A stretch of 64,000 nucleotides of DNA from Motacilla alba alba (GCF_015832195.1 NC_052046.1:34376911-34440910); one strand, 5' to 3'. Shown: positions 25,376-38,414, counted from the first letter of the stretch. The notes: generated by a model from the sequence alone, not told the origin. Numbers and translations are program-made.

Positions 25376-27494
25376 ATTCATGTCTTATAAACAGTCTCAA
25401 GTTCGTTTTCTTTGACATATGAACATGAAATATCTCAATTAGAATAACTTGGATTTTCTTTTCGTCTGCTTCCTTTGGGATGATACATTATCTGATTCTT
25501 AATTTTATTAAGAAGCAATGAAACTTTACCTGGTTCAAGACAAAATTAGCCATTTTTTAAACATTTTAACCTATCTTTAAGAGTAAAATATTATTTTAAT
25601 TAAATTTTTTGGTAGTATTTAAAAAAAACTAATGGCAAAAAACTTACTTCTGAAATAACTTGTATCATTTGGAAAATATTGATGAAGTGTCTGAAAACTA
25701 AATCTTAAACTAAAATGTCTTCCCTTTGATTCAGGTGTCCTCCTAAAAGAATTCAACCTTAGTCGTTGAGTATTCTATACTTATTCCCTAATATCATCAT
25801 TATTACCAGTGGGAAAAAATTCATATACATTCTATTTCTGTATATTTAATACCACAGAAAAATTCTGGCAAAAATTAGTAGCCAGAAAACTACACTAACA
25901 AATACCTTACAGCGTAAAGATGATTGCAACAAGCTAAATCTTTTCCTGAAACAGTCAAATTTTGATTGCCAGCAAGCAGTAAGAACAGGACGTGCAGAAG
26001 TCAACATTTTAACCAAATATACATGGATATGAAGAGAATTTGGTATCAGCATGACCATTCCCACATTTACTTGCTATCATCAGTAAGTAGATAAGAAATT
26101 TATTTAAAAATAAGGATATAAATGTTAAGATTAAGTGAAATATTATCCATGGGAGACTTTATGACTTTTCTGTTTAGACTTCATTCCTGATGCTCATCTT
26201 CACAAACGTAAATCAAGAAATTTTCAGGTTTTTGCAAGCTCCCTGATACTCTTCCATAGCAGTCACATCTTGACATTTCATGGTGTGAACAAGCCAGCTG
26301 TCATACATTGACAATGAGGAACTTCTGAGGATCAACTACTAGAAAACAGTCAGCCTTGTCTTTTTAATGAAGGACTCTTGCATCAACATAGCATGAACTA
26401 ATTCAGACCAAAAAATACTACTTTATAATAGTGTTGGTGTGCAAAAAAGATTTTGCAGTGTCCCCAAAGACAGGTAATTATTGTACAGAGACTAATGACA
26501 AATTCTTAGAAAAACTCCAAAGTGGTTATTCAATAGCATACATTATTGAAGTGAACGTGATTTAACAAAAAACCTGAATGCTAACAATATTGCTATGAAT
26601 GCCTCTAAATGGATCAAAAGTGACAATGAGGCTCAGCGCAAGGGTGAAGAAGTCAGAGGTTCAGACAGTATTTTCATTAATCCTTCTATCAAGGGTCAAA
26701 GGATCAAACCAGGACAGATTCATCCTACAGATGAAAGCAAGGTTGCACAGATGGTTCACCAGGAGGGCTTTAGTTTCCTTGACTTTGGGAAGATGGTCCA
26801 TAAGTCATTGTTGGAGAGTGGTTTCTATGACATGAAAGGGGTTTGCACGTATTGCATGACATTCATTAGCTTTAGAGAAGGATCTCTTCAGCTGTGACTG
26901 GCTGACAAACTGCAACACTCTGGATAAAGTCCCTTAAAAGCAAGAAGGATAATGTTACTCATAGCAGCATCACATAAAGGAAGTAAGTCCAGTGAATGAA
27001 CTCACTGTTGCATGATTTTGGTGCACCAGCAGAAACAGATCGGGAAACAATCAAGAAGATGTGGAAGAAGTAGTAAGATAAAAGCTGTGATTTAACTGAC
27101 TGAACATTCATTTGTTAGGAAGAGTGATATGATTAGAAGGAATTATTTAAAACATATCAATATGTGTCTCAAGAAGAAAGCAAGTCGCAGCTGTGGGAAA
27201 ATACAAACCTTCTAAAGGTTCTGGTAGAGATCAAAGCAGAACATGGTAGCCCAACAATCAACACATTCACATCAATAAATTGCAGGATTTTTAAAAAAGC
27301 AGAAAAATCAAGGCAATTATGAAAGAAAATATCTTAAATTATCACAAAAATTAAAGATTTTTAATATATAGTTCTGATGTGTTTTACCATTCTTTATTCA
27401 TAGGGAAGCATTTGTGACCTTTGTCTCTCATCTGTTCACAATGCACCTTAGAAGAATTTGCCTTCTCTACATAGTGTTACACCATTGAAGACAG
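25376..27494. other. Spacer with an unexplained 100-codon frame
   Basis: AT-rich DNA. The plus-strand frame at 26595-26897 is 100 codons long, hydrophilic in its first half and overlapped by a second 78-codon frame starting four bases later. Its composition is less AT-rich than its flanks, which suits a decayed coding or repeat relic. I recognise no domain, and a CR1-type relationship is not visible. Nothing else in this stretch is supported. Confidence 0.45.
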
Positions 27495-27984
27495 CAACCA
27501 CTTCTGAAGTGCTCAGTACAAGAGACATGGAGCTCCTGGAGTGGGTCCAGCAGAAGACTGCAAAAGTGATTAAGGGATAGAAGCATCTCTCTTATGAGGA
27601 AAGGCTGAGGGAGCAGGGTCTATTCCACCTTGATAAGAGATGACTGAGATGGCCCCACATCAATGTCTATGAGTATCTGAAGGAAGGGTGTCAAGGGGAT
27701 GGAGCCAGACTCTGCTTGGTGGTGCCAAGGAGTAGGACAAGAGGCAACAGACAGAAACTGATGCACAGAAGTTCCACCTGAACATGAGGAAGAACTTTAC
27801 TATGCAGGTGACTGAGCACTGGAACATGTTTACCAAAGGTTGTGGATTCTCCCTGACTAGAGATATTCAAGCAAAGTCTGGACACAATCATGCACAATGG
27901 GTTTGAGGCCTTGCTTGAGCAGGGAAGTTGGACCAGATGGCCCACTGTGGTCCCTTCCAATCTGACCCAGTCTGTGATCGTGTG
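27495..27984 (+). mobile_element. CR1 LINE 3' fragment
   Basis: The last roughly 490 bases of a CR1 element in sense orientation. It aligns by eye with the end of the long copy at 11.8-14.1 kb across GAGGAAAGGCTGAGGGAGCA, TATGAGTATCTGAAGG, CTTGAGCAGGGAAGTT and the 3' terminus GTGATCGTGTGA, so the two belong to the same or close subfamilies. It encodes the remains of the RT C-terminal tail with several stops. Minus-strand frames across it are shadows. Confidence 0.92.
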
Positions 27985-28119
27985 AACTGTTTCTCCCCAG
28001 CCTTTTCTTATCTTGTTTAAACATATCCAGCTTCCTCAGAGTCCTCATGGGAGGAGGCATATATAGGCATAGGAGGAATGCATACATATGTGTGTATGTT
28101 AAAGTCCGGAGTGGGGTGG

Positions 28120-28560
28120 TGAGATGTGGAGGAAAGGAAATCCAAAAAAAATGGTCTTAAAAGAAAAAAGGTTGAAAAGGTCAGAGGAGAGAAACTGGAA
28201 ACAATCAGTTGTCTAGAAAACATGACCCATGGGGAAGGATTAAAAGAACTGGCATTGCATGTCTCAAAGGTAAAATTGATAGGGGAATGTGGTAACAGTG
28301 TTCAAATATATTAGAAAAAGGTAGACAAAGGAAGAGGAGAATACCTTATTCTCCACATCAATGACAGTTAGAACAAGAGGCAATGCACTTAAATTGCATG
28401 AGGGAGAAAAGAACTAGATTAGGAAAAATTTCATAGGGATAAGGAAGGTGAAGTACTAGAACCAACTGAGTGGGGAGATAGTCAAATATTCATCACTGGA
28501 GAGTTTTTGAAAAAGATTTGTATGGTTTGTCCTGTCATGACAGAACAGCTAGTATTCAAG
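28120..28560 (+). mobile_element. Older CR1-type LINE 3' fragment
   Basis: The words CTAGAAAACATGACCCATGG, GTTAGAACAAGAGGCAATG, GATTAGGAAAAATTTCATAGG and CATCACTGGAGAGTTTTTG follow the order of a CR1-related 3' end, but the sequence differs strongly from the other copies here. It looks like a more ancient subfamily. It lies about 135 bases after the previous CR1 copy in the same orientation. Confidence 0.7.
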
Positions 28561-31500
28561 TCCTATCTTTGGCGCTTTTATGTACATGGCTGACTGAAGA
28601 ACAGTTTTGCAGCCCAGAAATATGGCAGCTGAACAACAAAAAAATATATTTAGTCTGATAAAGTGCATTAATCAAAGCAAATGCGTGTTGCCTTCAAGGC
28701 AGGGACTAGAAACAATTTGAGGGGAAATAAAATTATAAGGTTTACTTCCTAGCTTTATAAAAAATACGGGACCTTTATGAAGGCCTCATTTCTATCTTTC
28801 TTTCAGAATAAGCAGATACCACGGGAGGAGCTCCATCTGCTTCCTCAGTGCATTGATGCTATTAAGATGAAGTGTCTGTACAAAAGAGTACCATATATGT
28901 ATGTGTGTGCATAACAGAGGGATAGTGATACTTCAGTGGGAACAGAGACACACTCAGAAGAGATGCCAAATCCATTCTGGAGTAGAAGTCTGTAGCTAGA
29001 ATGCCACAGGCTCTGTAGAGGGGCCAGGTATGATCAAAGGCACTAGCCAATTAGAAAGCAATTGTGATTCATGTGTGAGGATGTTAAAAAAAGCAGATAT
29101 TTAGTCACATCACCCTGCCATGGTACCACACTGACTAGTTCTACCAAAGTAGGAATCAAACTTGTTGAGTTTCTGTTAAAGCCAAAGAATATACTTGCCC
29201 ATATGGCAGATGTGTGAGACTTTATCTACAGAAACAATGCAAATGGCTGAGCTGGAAGGACTAACAAAATCAAAAATAAAGGTGAGGGGAGAGGGAGTGG
29301 AAAAGAGTTGGCAGGAGAGAGAGAGGTGATTAGAACTACAATCTGTATATATCTGAATGACCTCAAAAAACTATTTATTTCTGGCCACATCTATAGGCTT
29401 AGAAGTAAATGTCTTGTGATAGCATATCACTCCTAGTAAAATATATGTAATTGAGCAAACCCATACCTGCATTTATCTAGTACAAACACATGGCAGGAAC
29501 TGGTGCTGTGGTGGAGAGTGACTTCTCAATTTGCATAAAATTATTCATAACCTAAGGAAAGAAAAAAGGTATAAGAAGTCCCTTGAAACATCATCTCTTT
29601 ATCAGAACTAGAGGAAAAGCAATCTCCTGCCATGAGAGGAATTACCCTTGCCCCACCTGAAATGCACATTGAGTGCTTTATACAATATAACAATGTACAT
29701 TGTTATATAATGTACATAATGGGCTTCCAAATTCCCAAGGGAAATATGTGCTTTCTCAGAAATAATTACTTACCAACATATTTTTATTAAATGCAGGCTA
29801 AAATATACTTGGATAGCTTTCATCACATATTTTTGCCTATGTTCAATAAGATTCAACACCTCTAACTGACACCCATATGGTTTTCACTCAAACTGTGAGC
29901 CTTCAGAGATGTCCCCTACTCACTGGTCATCACTGAGGGGACTCATCTCACTGTTCACATCAAATGTGTGCCCTGTTCAAGCACTGCGTAGAGGTGAAGT
30001 TTTCAAAGTTTGCCAACCAGAACAACTAGGTAGGGCTCAGAATGTTTTCAAAGAATTTTGTGAATCAGAGATATAGCACAGCAATAAAGAGTCATTCAAA
30101 TTTTTCTCAACATGGATCAAGATTTAGCAAATATAAACTCGACTGTTGATTTCATTTGTTCAGCAGTTTCAACTGAAGCTCCACTGAAAAACAAGAAATT
30201 GCTTTTCCTGTTGTCAGAGTCCCTTTAGACAAGGCATTACAACAAGATTTTTAAAATTTCTGCTTCTTTCACAGAAAGAAATGTCAGAAGAATACAACAA
30301 TATTGCTAAAGTAGAGATGATTTACTGATTTTGATTTTAGACAGGTACTTCTTGGCCCCCTACACTAACTTTAAAACCTGAAAAATTGCATTTGATGTGG
30401 GTATTTGTATTAGAAAGTGACATAAATATTCTATTTACAATGTGTTCTAAAAAACCACATCAGAATTTGGTACATTTCAGGCTAAACTATTCAGTATTCC
30501 ACAGCATAAATATTGTGTCAATCCCTGCTTAATTTGTTTTTCTAAAAATATATATTTGTATTCTCTCAAGTTTTGAAAAAAAAAAGCAAATGATCTTAGT
30601 TGCTGACTGACCATCATGTTATCTCACATTGGTCACACAATGATACAGAATGTTTTTAAAGTACTGGTGTGTACTTCAAGGCAAGAAACCATCATTGTCT
30701 TTCACTGGTGCTCTCCCCCTTCTACATCTGGTAAATATGATTATTGCAATCCACCGAATCCTACAATTATTGCCCAATTAATTTTCAATGGCCCTTTTTC
30801 ACCTGGATTTGAAATACAGATGTTATTAGGCTCCTAGATGAGAGTCTAGAATCTTTCCTTGAGTTTCAACTAAAATGCTTCTTTTTTCTTGTCTGGTTGC
30901 ATGTCACAGATTATAAATGTGATGATGATGAGGGAACAGGGCATAACTAGAAAAAAAACATTTTGTATCTCTTCTGTATTTAAACTGATACACAAGGAAG
31001 GACAAAGAATATGTAATTAGCACACTTAAGCCTCTTAAAACTTTCAATTATGCTTATAATTTAAATGTAAAAATAAATTTAATTTTTGTATTACTTGTTA
31101 GAATTATATTAAAATTTGAGCTTAATTATTTGACTTTAAAAACTCATTAAACCACAATGATTTTTACTTCATCTACTAATTTTAACACACTTGATGGGAG
31201 AGCTGGAGAAAAAAAGAAAAGTATAAGTAAAATACTGTGAAAATCAAAACAGGGTCAACAAATGACCAGTGTGAGGTGAAAAGTGAAAAGCCATAAAGAG
31301 TGAGAAATAGAAAGAAGTGGTACGTGTAAGTAAAAATAGTTTAAAAATGATGAAGTTACACTGTGACTTCTGGTTGTGGAGCAGAGCTTGGTTAGAGACA
31401 ATCAGACAGCCCTGCATGCAGAAGTTCCTGATCAAAGGAACATGAGGGCATGCCAGTGTAGTTACTCTAGGTATGGAGCAATGTAAGGACATCTGGGGGT

Positions 31501-33900
31501 TCATTCCTATGGTTGAGTTACATTGCACCTCACTAATGTGATCTATTCCATTTTATTGTCCTCAGCAAAACTTTAAAAGAAAGACATGATAGCATGATAC
31601 TCATTCGCACAGGGGGAGAGAAGACACAGAACATACACATAAATACTTTTAAAAGAAATTTTAATTTAGCTACCTGTACAATAAATATAATGGGAAGGTG
31701 ATGGCTTCCAGGAAATAATGTGGCCTTTTGATAAATAAAACCCTTGTCACTTCAACATTAAGCATCTTGAGAGCTAATCACTGAAATCAAATGTCACTGT
31801 GGTGTCTGTTAAATTAAAAGAATTTATGGTAACCAGATATTCCTGTGGATACACACATGCCAAGATGTAAAGATCTTCTTCAGTAAAGGTGCCTTAAATG
31901 CCACACATCTTACATAAAATTTGCAAAGGTAAATGCTCTGTTTAAGCAGTCATGTAAAAATACAGATTTAGGTGCAGATTCTTGCATTTGACAATAATTA
32001 GTTAAGGTTTATGCCCAATGGCTTTTGTTTCTGCTATAAAGGAAATCTCAGTATCAGCAAAATGAAATTTCTGGGCACTATAAAGAGGTAGCTGGCAACA
32101 CATTGGGTTTTTCCACTGCAGAACTTCGCTTAACATCTGTGAAAAAAATTCACATTTTGGTAATGCTTCTATTCCTGTATAAATTTGCAACAATATTTGC
32201 TTTTGGTTTTCAATCATCAAGGATATTTAAGCTCCAATTAAATTATGTAAAATAAGTTTTCAAGAGTTATTACAGGTTCATATATTTTGATATTCATAGA
32301 CCACTATTACATCATGAAATCATTAAAGGACTTTCTAGGACTGAGCATGTACTTTCAAGAACTATTATTATTACTTAAATCCTAATGAAGACCATGCAAA
32401 GCTTTTTCCCTTTGTTTTGTATGACATTGCAGTAGTCAGAGTATGAGCAAATGAACTCAAGATAGCTGAAAAAAGTAGGAAAATTAAAAGGAAGATTTTT
32501 TTTTTCCATTAAAAAAGGAGAAAAATTCCAAGCAAAGACTTCCTGCAGCTTCTCATCAAAAGGGCCCTCATTGTAGGACCCCTTTTGCTTTTGATGTGAG
32601 TATGGGCTCATCCGTTTTCAACAGCCAGTAAGATGTTGATGCATTGTTATGTAAATAAGCTCATTGCTGGTAATGCTCTGATATCTGCTCACTATACAGG
32701 ATACATCTTAAATTTAAAAAAAATTTAAAAGTTAACAAATAATAAGAAGAAGGAAAAAAACCTAGATGGCAAGTTAGCCACTCTTTCATCCAATATTTTG
32801 TCTAATGAGTTCATGAAGAAATAGTGTTATAGAGCATGCCTAAGATGTGTAAATAGGACAGGCTGCTGAAATTTTTTAGTATTGAGTTGATTTGCAGATA
32901 TCTTGTTCAGGATTTGTTAATTCCTGCTTCACACTATCATTTTCCAGAAAGGTGAGGCATGTAACTTCTACTGTAGGGGGTGGGAGTAGATTTTCGGATT
33001 TCATGTGGACTAAATTGAAAGCTAATTTTTAAGACTCACACCTAGCAAACAACCTTTTCTTTTTCTTCTAAACAACCCTTGAGAGGTTATCCTTACAAAA
33101 TGTAGAGATGCCTGGAGAAGTCGTTTTCACTGAAGTCTTTCTGATCAGTATCACCTGAGATGCAAGTGTGATTGACATTGTGAACACGTCAGCACAAGTG
33201 CTAGGGAGTCACATGCTGAGACATTACAGAGAGTGAGATGAGAATAAAAGATTTGATATCAAGCTGGTGGCATGTCTGATCTGAAATCCATGAAATGACA
33301 TCCTGACATGAACATCTGCTTACATAGCAACTTTTCCACCAACAGTTATTACTTGCCTTTTTTCTTTATCTAGCAGTAGTCTGTGTCTGTTCTGTTGGGT
33401 TTCTTTCTGGTAATGTAGCAAATTTATTGATAATAATATTAATTAAAATATATAAAATAATTAAATTAATTCATTTTCAGAGGGACAAGAATAAATCCAA
33501 ATGGGCCTCCAGTTTGAAGAACATATTAATTTTGTGCAGAAACATAACTTCTATTTCCCAGTCTGAAAAATGGATCTATCTCTCATAGCTAGTTAATTTT
33601 GGTATCATGAGACAAAACCAAAACTCTTCATGTGGAGATAATAGAAATGTTCATCAGAGCTATACAAGGAAGCGCCATTTAATTTTAAAATATGCATATA
33701 ACAAACTCAAATTACCTTTTTTAATTATTTGAGTTAAAAGTACTGAATTCTGTCTGAAAACATCAGACTAAATTTGAGCCCAATATTATTCTTGAAAACA
33801 AATTTCTATTGAACAGAATTAGTTTTACACATTGCTTTTCATTTGAACTGAGAGACTTTGCTATGCCCAAATGGGATTTTTTTTCCTTATCTAATTTACC
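28561..33900. other. AT-rich spacer, no gene seen
   Basis: Over 5 kb of unique-looking AT-rich DNA. Open frames of 72-95 codons on both strands (for example 31244-31528 minus) show no domains. A perfect palindrome at 29.69 kb is listed separately. The region near 33420-33480 is almost pure A/T. Confidence 0.55.
29685..29708. repeat. 24-bp perfect palindrome
   Basis: Two 12-base arms, ATATAACAATGT and ACATTGTTATAT, meet with no spacer. It could extrude as a small cruciform. ACAATG and CATTGT are also SOX-type core words on opposite strands. Function is unknown. Confidence 0.85.
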
Positions 33901-33902
33901 CT

Positions 33903-33978
33903 TTTGTTTGACTGGGTTGGTTTGGTTTGTTTTTCTTTTTTTTTTTTGGCTTGTGTTTTGCTTTTTGTTTTGGTTTTT
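33903..33978 (+). repeat. T/G-rich low-complexity tract
   Basis: The plus strand is almost entirely T with scattered G, including a T run of about 14 bases. It gives rise to overlapping low-complexity frames on both strands that are not genes. Confidence 0.75.
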
Positions 33979-34209
33979 GTAGGTGCAGCAGTCTTGCTGC
34001 GACTGCTGTCTGTGAACAATCAAGTCTGCAGTGGCAGCATTCCTCAACAAGATACAAAATTATTTGGCCCTTGTTCCACCAGCACTTCAGACTGAGCTGT
34101 GACACCTATAGAGGAAGGGCTGGTGGGGTTCTTAATCCCTCCAAAATGCTGTGATTTTTATCCTGAAAGGAGTCTTCTAGGTGGGTGGATGGTGCACTTT
34201 TCTTACAAG

Positions 34210-34219
34210 AAATGGCGGC
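34210..34219 (+). promoter_or_regulatory. YY1-type motif AAATGGCGGC
   Basis: AAATGGCGGC matches the high-affinity YY1 consensus. It lies in a modestly GC-richer stretch (34080-34310) that shows no coding frame or repeat identity. A single motif may be chance. Confidence 0.4.
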
Positions 34220-34784
34220 TGGTGAGTGGGCAAAATGTGAGAGGACAGAAAGGAAAAATCCCAGCAGTATGCTACCAGGGTCTGTAAAACACCCGCCTAG
34301 GAAATTACAAGACTTGCAGAGTCTGTCAGGGGTTTAGGGAATAAAAAATAATTTGATTACAGGTGCTCAAGTAGCATTCATTTTATTCTTATTAGCTGAG
34401 AAATGTCTCTAGGGATTGCATGCTAATCTTCTCTAAAGCAGATAAATGGCTCTATTAAAAGTAGTGTAATTTGTTCATAGCTTTGTAGCATCAAATTATT
34501 TCATGAACACAGGGAAATTGTAAATACAAGACAAGAGAGAATAAACTTCTTCAAACTTTGTATAAATGACTGTATATAGAAGTATTTGGTGATTTACAAT
34601 ACTGAAAAGATGTTTATAGGAACATATAGAAAAATATTGAGGAATTGGGACAATATTTCCCTTTATTTGCTGAAAGGTTCAGACACACTAAAAATGCAAT
34701 ATAAAGCATCTTTATTTTTTAAGATTAAAAACAATAAAAAACTTGAAACTACACCTTATTCTTTGCCTTATGCATTCTGAAATT

Positions 34785-35380
34785 AGAAAGGAAGAAGAAA
34801 GTATGGAGAGAAAGAAAATAAAGGGAAGTGGCGGAAGGAAGTGGCGGAAGGAAGTGGTGGAAGGAGGGAGGAAGGAAGGGAGGAAGGGAGGGAGGAAGTG
34901 GCAGAAGGAAGTGGTGGAAGGAAGTGGCGGAAGGAAGGAAGTGTCGGAAGGAAGTGTCGGAAGGAAGTGTTGGAAGGAAGGAAGTGGCGGAAGGAAGTGT
35001 CGGAAGGAAGGAAGGAAGGAAGGAAGTGTCGGAAGGAAGTGTCGGAAGGAAGGAAGGAAGGAAGGAAGGAAGGAAGATGAAGGAAGGAAGGAAGGAAGGA
35101 AGGAAGGAAGGAAGGAAGGAAGGAAGGAAGGAAGGAAGGAAGGAAGGAAGGAAGGAGGAAGGAAGGAAGGAAGGAAGGAAGGAAGGAAGGAAGGAAGGGA
35201 GGAAGGAAGGAAGGAAGGAAGGAAGGAAGGAAGGGAAGGAAGGAAGGAAGGAAGGAAGGAAGGATGGAAGAAGGAAGGAAGGAAGGAAGGAAGGAAGGAA
35301 GGAAGGAAGGAAGGAGAGGAAGGAAGGAAGGAAGGAAGGAAGGGAAGGAAGGGAAGGAAGGAAGGAAGGAAGGAAAGGAA

Positions 35381-35469
<89 letters not shown>

Positions 35470-35472
35470 AGT
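34785..35472 (+). repeat. Giant GGAA/GAAA polypurine tract, about 690 bp
   Basis: The plus strand is almost pure purine. Three zones are visible. From 34786 to about 35055 GGAA is mixed with variants built on a 13-base word CGGAAGGAAGTGT. From about 35046 to 35383 it is GGAA with occasional G or A insertions. From about 35384 to 35470 it is pure GAAA. Long open frames on both strands (over 200 codons) arise only because the repeat lacks stops and are not proteins. CGGAAG, the ETS-family core, occurs nine times in the first zone. Homopurine tracts of this kind can form triplex (H-DNA) structures. Confidence 0.97.
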
Positions 35473-36339
35473 AAATAGAGTCCTTTCTATAAACAAAAAC
35501 TCAAATATCTTTTTAGTCATACATGGCAAATTACATAATTTAGATGTAATTATCTAATCAATCAAACTAACTTTTTTTCAGGTTTTTATTTATTAATTAA
35601 TTTAGGGGGTTTTTTATTAGTTAAAATATTTTGAAAAGAAACTTAAGGAAAAAATAGTCACATTTTGTAACAGTGGGCAGTATATAAACACCATATGATG
35701 CACAGCCAGAGACAAAGTACAACATATTCTGAACACAGAGCACTGACTCCAGTACATTTGCACTTGAGGGTTGTTTTGAACTAGATAACAAGGCATAAGA
35801 CTCTGGTTAGTGTAGAACCTTAGACATGTGTGTGAAACTTCCATGAAAAGTAATGAAAACAAAACACATATGTCTAAAGTTAAAACTAGGTTTTAAAGGC
35901 CAGATGTAACACCTCACTGAAGTCAATGGAAGTCTTGACTCAAAGGAACTCTGGATCAGTGCCAAGAGTTTACTTTGTTAGTGTTTCCCCAAGAAATGCT
36001 TGGGGTGCAAAATAAGCATTTCTATACTAATTTTTTTTTGTAATAAGCAATTACAAAGGAAAACTAAGAAGGTATCATTAGTGGGCAGTTTTGCATGGAA
36101 TTTCCTTTCTTTTAAGGAAAAATATAGGTTTCATTCTGCAAAAAATGTCTTTTCATTAGTTTCAAATACCAGTTTTACATAAAACACTATCTGATGGCTG
36201 AAGAAACTGAGCCAAGAACATAGATCAAGGGGAGATCTGTTGAAGCTGTTATTTTACAAAGGGTAAGTGGAGCAATGCCGAAACCACAAAGCTGCAATCA
36301 GGCCATGAACTTCTCTGAAGTTCAAGGTCACTTCAGCTG
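35473..36339. other. AT-rich spacer, no gene seen
   Basis: Unique-looking sequence between the polypurine tract and a candidate conserved block. No frame with a domain was found. Confidence 0.5.
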
Positions 36340-36800
36340 GGAGGTTTGACTAAACCCGGCCCTGCCAGTAGTTCATTTGTTTCTCACACAATGTTTGGAG
36401 GTCTAGTAAAAGCAATTTGCCATTTTAGGGACCTAATCATTAGCATAATGTGCATTGGTCCTTGTGTCCCAGCACAGCTCGAGCACAGTGACCAAAAGTC
36501 TGTGGCTACTGCCACACATCTTGTGAGTCTGTGGATGGTTGCAATTACATGTGTCAGCACAGCTGCATATTCTTTTTTTTAAATGCTTCCCTGTCTGCTG
36601 GCAGTGACTGTAAATTTAATGAGAGCACCTGCTGCCCTCTTGCCTAGTTAATTCATAGTGATCTGCCTGAACTAAAGGAAATTTCAAAAAAGCCTCTGTT
36701 CTTCAGTAATAAATTACCAGTCTATATCATGGCCTAAAGGGCCTTTGATTTATGTAATATTACACTTACACTAAGCTCTGCTGGCAGCAGGACATTTAGT
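36340..36800. promoter_or_regulatory. Candidate conserved non-coding block
   Basis: Complex, balanced-composition sequence without repeat identity or a convincing coding frame. It carries homeodomain and POU-like words (CTAATCATTAGCATAATGTG near 36434, AGTTAATTCAT near 36645) and two copies of TCTGCTGGCAG (36593-36603 and 36777-36787). That dense motif content and the contrast with the simple-repeat neighbourhood suggest an enhancer-like conserved element. This is inference; no alignment was available. Confidence 0.35.
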
Positions 36801-38414
36801 TTCCCTGAGAAGAATGGGGGAAGGGAAAAAAGAGGGAAAGGAGAGGAAAGGAAGGGAAGTGGCTGGTGAGATGAAATAAAAGGAGAAGATCAATTGTCTG
36901 AATATTGACAGCTGAGGGAGATCTTTGTCTTTGACCTCTTACCCTGAACCATGTACTCACTACAGGTAAAAGCCCTGGCAGCTAAAAATTCTTCATTGAC
37001 AAGTTATGGTGTAAAAATCTCTTTCTCAAACAAAAAAAAAACCAAAAACCACCAAAGTAATGGCTTCTTTATTCTGAATTTCTAATTTACTCCACATTTA
37101 TCAGCAAAATGATTGTCATTCTAGTTAGTAACATTGTAAACTGAAAGCAGTAATGCCCTCAGCAATTATTGTTTTACACATTTCTTTAAAACAAAAACAA
37201 TAAATCTGGAAGCTTTTGAGAAAAAAAGAATCTGCAATAAAGAATTTATTGGGGTGGAGGAAGAAAGGCAGGCAGCTAAAGTGAATATAAAACACAGAAT
37301 ATTGCAAAGGGGAATAGATCAATTATATTCCCCTGGAAATGCATGTGGTGCAAATGAAAAGTTACAGCCACACTAAAATATCTGAAACAAAAAACATAAA
37401 CAGTATCCAAAAAAGATTTATGTGAAAGTAGAAATAGTGGAAGCGCAAAGCATTACAAATAGAGTATTGTATATCCCAAAGGGAGATACTGACTCCATCC
37501 AAATTTGACTTTGAGGGATTGTGAGGTTCTGGCTCCCACAATATGGATGACTAATTTATGTTGGAAGCATAAGCCATTTTGTTAGAGAAGTGGTAGGCAG
37601 TACACAGCTCCTGTTCTCTTTACTCACACCAAATAGTATCTCCAAATGTAGTAACTGAACACATGCACTTATGCCTCAAATTTAAACATATGCAGAAAGA
37701 TTTTCAGGACAGACTGAAGTCCAGCTAAGTGTTCTGAAACCAACACTGAGTATGGAACTATGCCAGGTACGGAAATGTGATAGAAACACAGACATATTAA
37801 AATAAAAATGTTTAAAATTATTAAGTTCCGCAGCCTCATACTTCATGCACTGAAAACACCCATGCTAAAAAATAAATCCAAAGAATTTTTTCCATTGAAC
37901 AAACTATTAATCATAAATTTATCATATGATGTTTCATTGTACGCAGCTTGAAAGACATCTGACTAAATAAGTCATGTATTTTTCTCCATCTGTTTTCAAG
38001 AACCTTTTTTTAAAAATAAGGTTTATAAGTTTTCTTAAATAAAGGTCAAGTTTCTCACTTTTGGCACCATAAGAAACAAAAAAGCGTGAAGCTCAGTTAC
38101 ATCTCAAGAATTGGCAACACTACAACTTTTTAACCTTCTGCTGTTCATAGGTGCTTATATTATTATAATGCAGGAATGAAATATTACCCATCTGGGCTGA
38201 TAACATGCCAAACCTACTCTGCGCTCAGAACACATAGGTGCAAACATTGGTAGCAGAATATGGTCTCATTTTTCATAGCACTCAAACATCTCATTCTCTT
38301 GACTCAGAATGACAAGTGCTTTGTGCATACACAGAATAAAATGCTCATAAATATTGCAATATTTTCGGGCTACTCTAAACCATGCCCCAGACTTAAGACC
38401 CTGACTTTCTCTTT
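36801..38414. other. AT-rich spacer, no gene seen
   Basis: Starts with a short GGGAAAGG-type purine-rich patch (36815-36860), then unique-looking AT-rich DNA. No gene or recognisable repeat is supported. Confidence 0.5.

Noticed and set aside
34743..35529. Open frames over 200 codons on both strands (Glu-Gly-Arg-Lys and Phe-Leu-Pro-Ser repeats)
   Set aside because: They are translations of a GGAA/GAAA simple repeat that contains no stop codons; several overlapping frames are open at once, as expected of an artefact.
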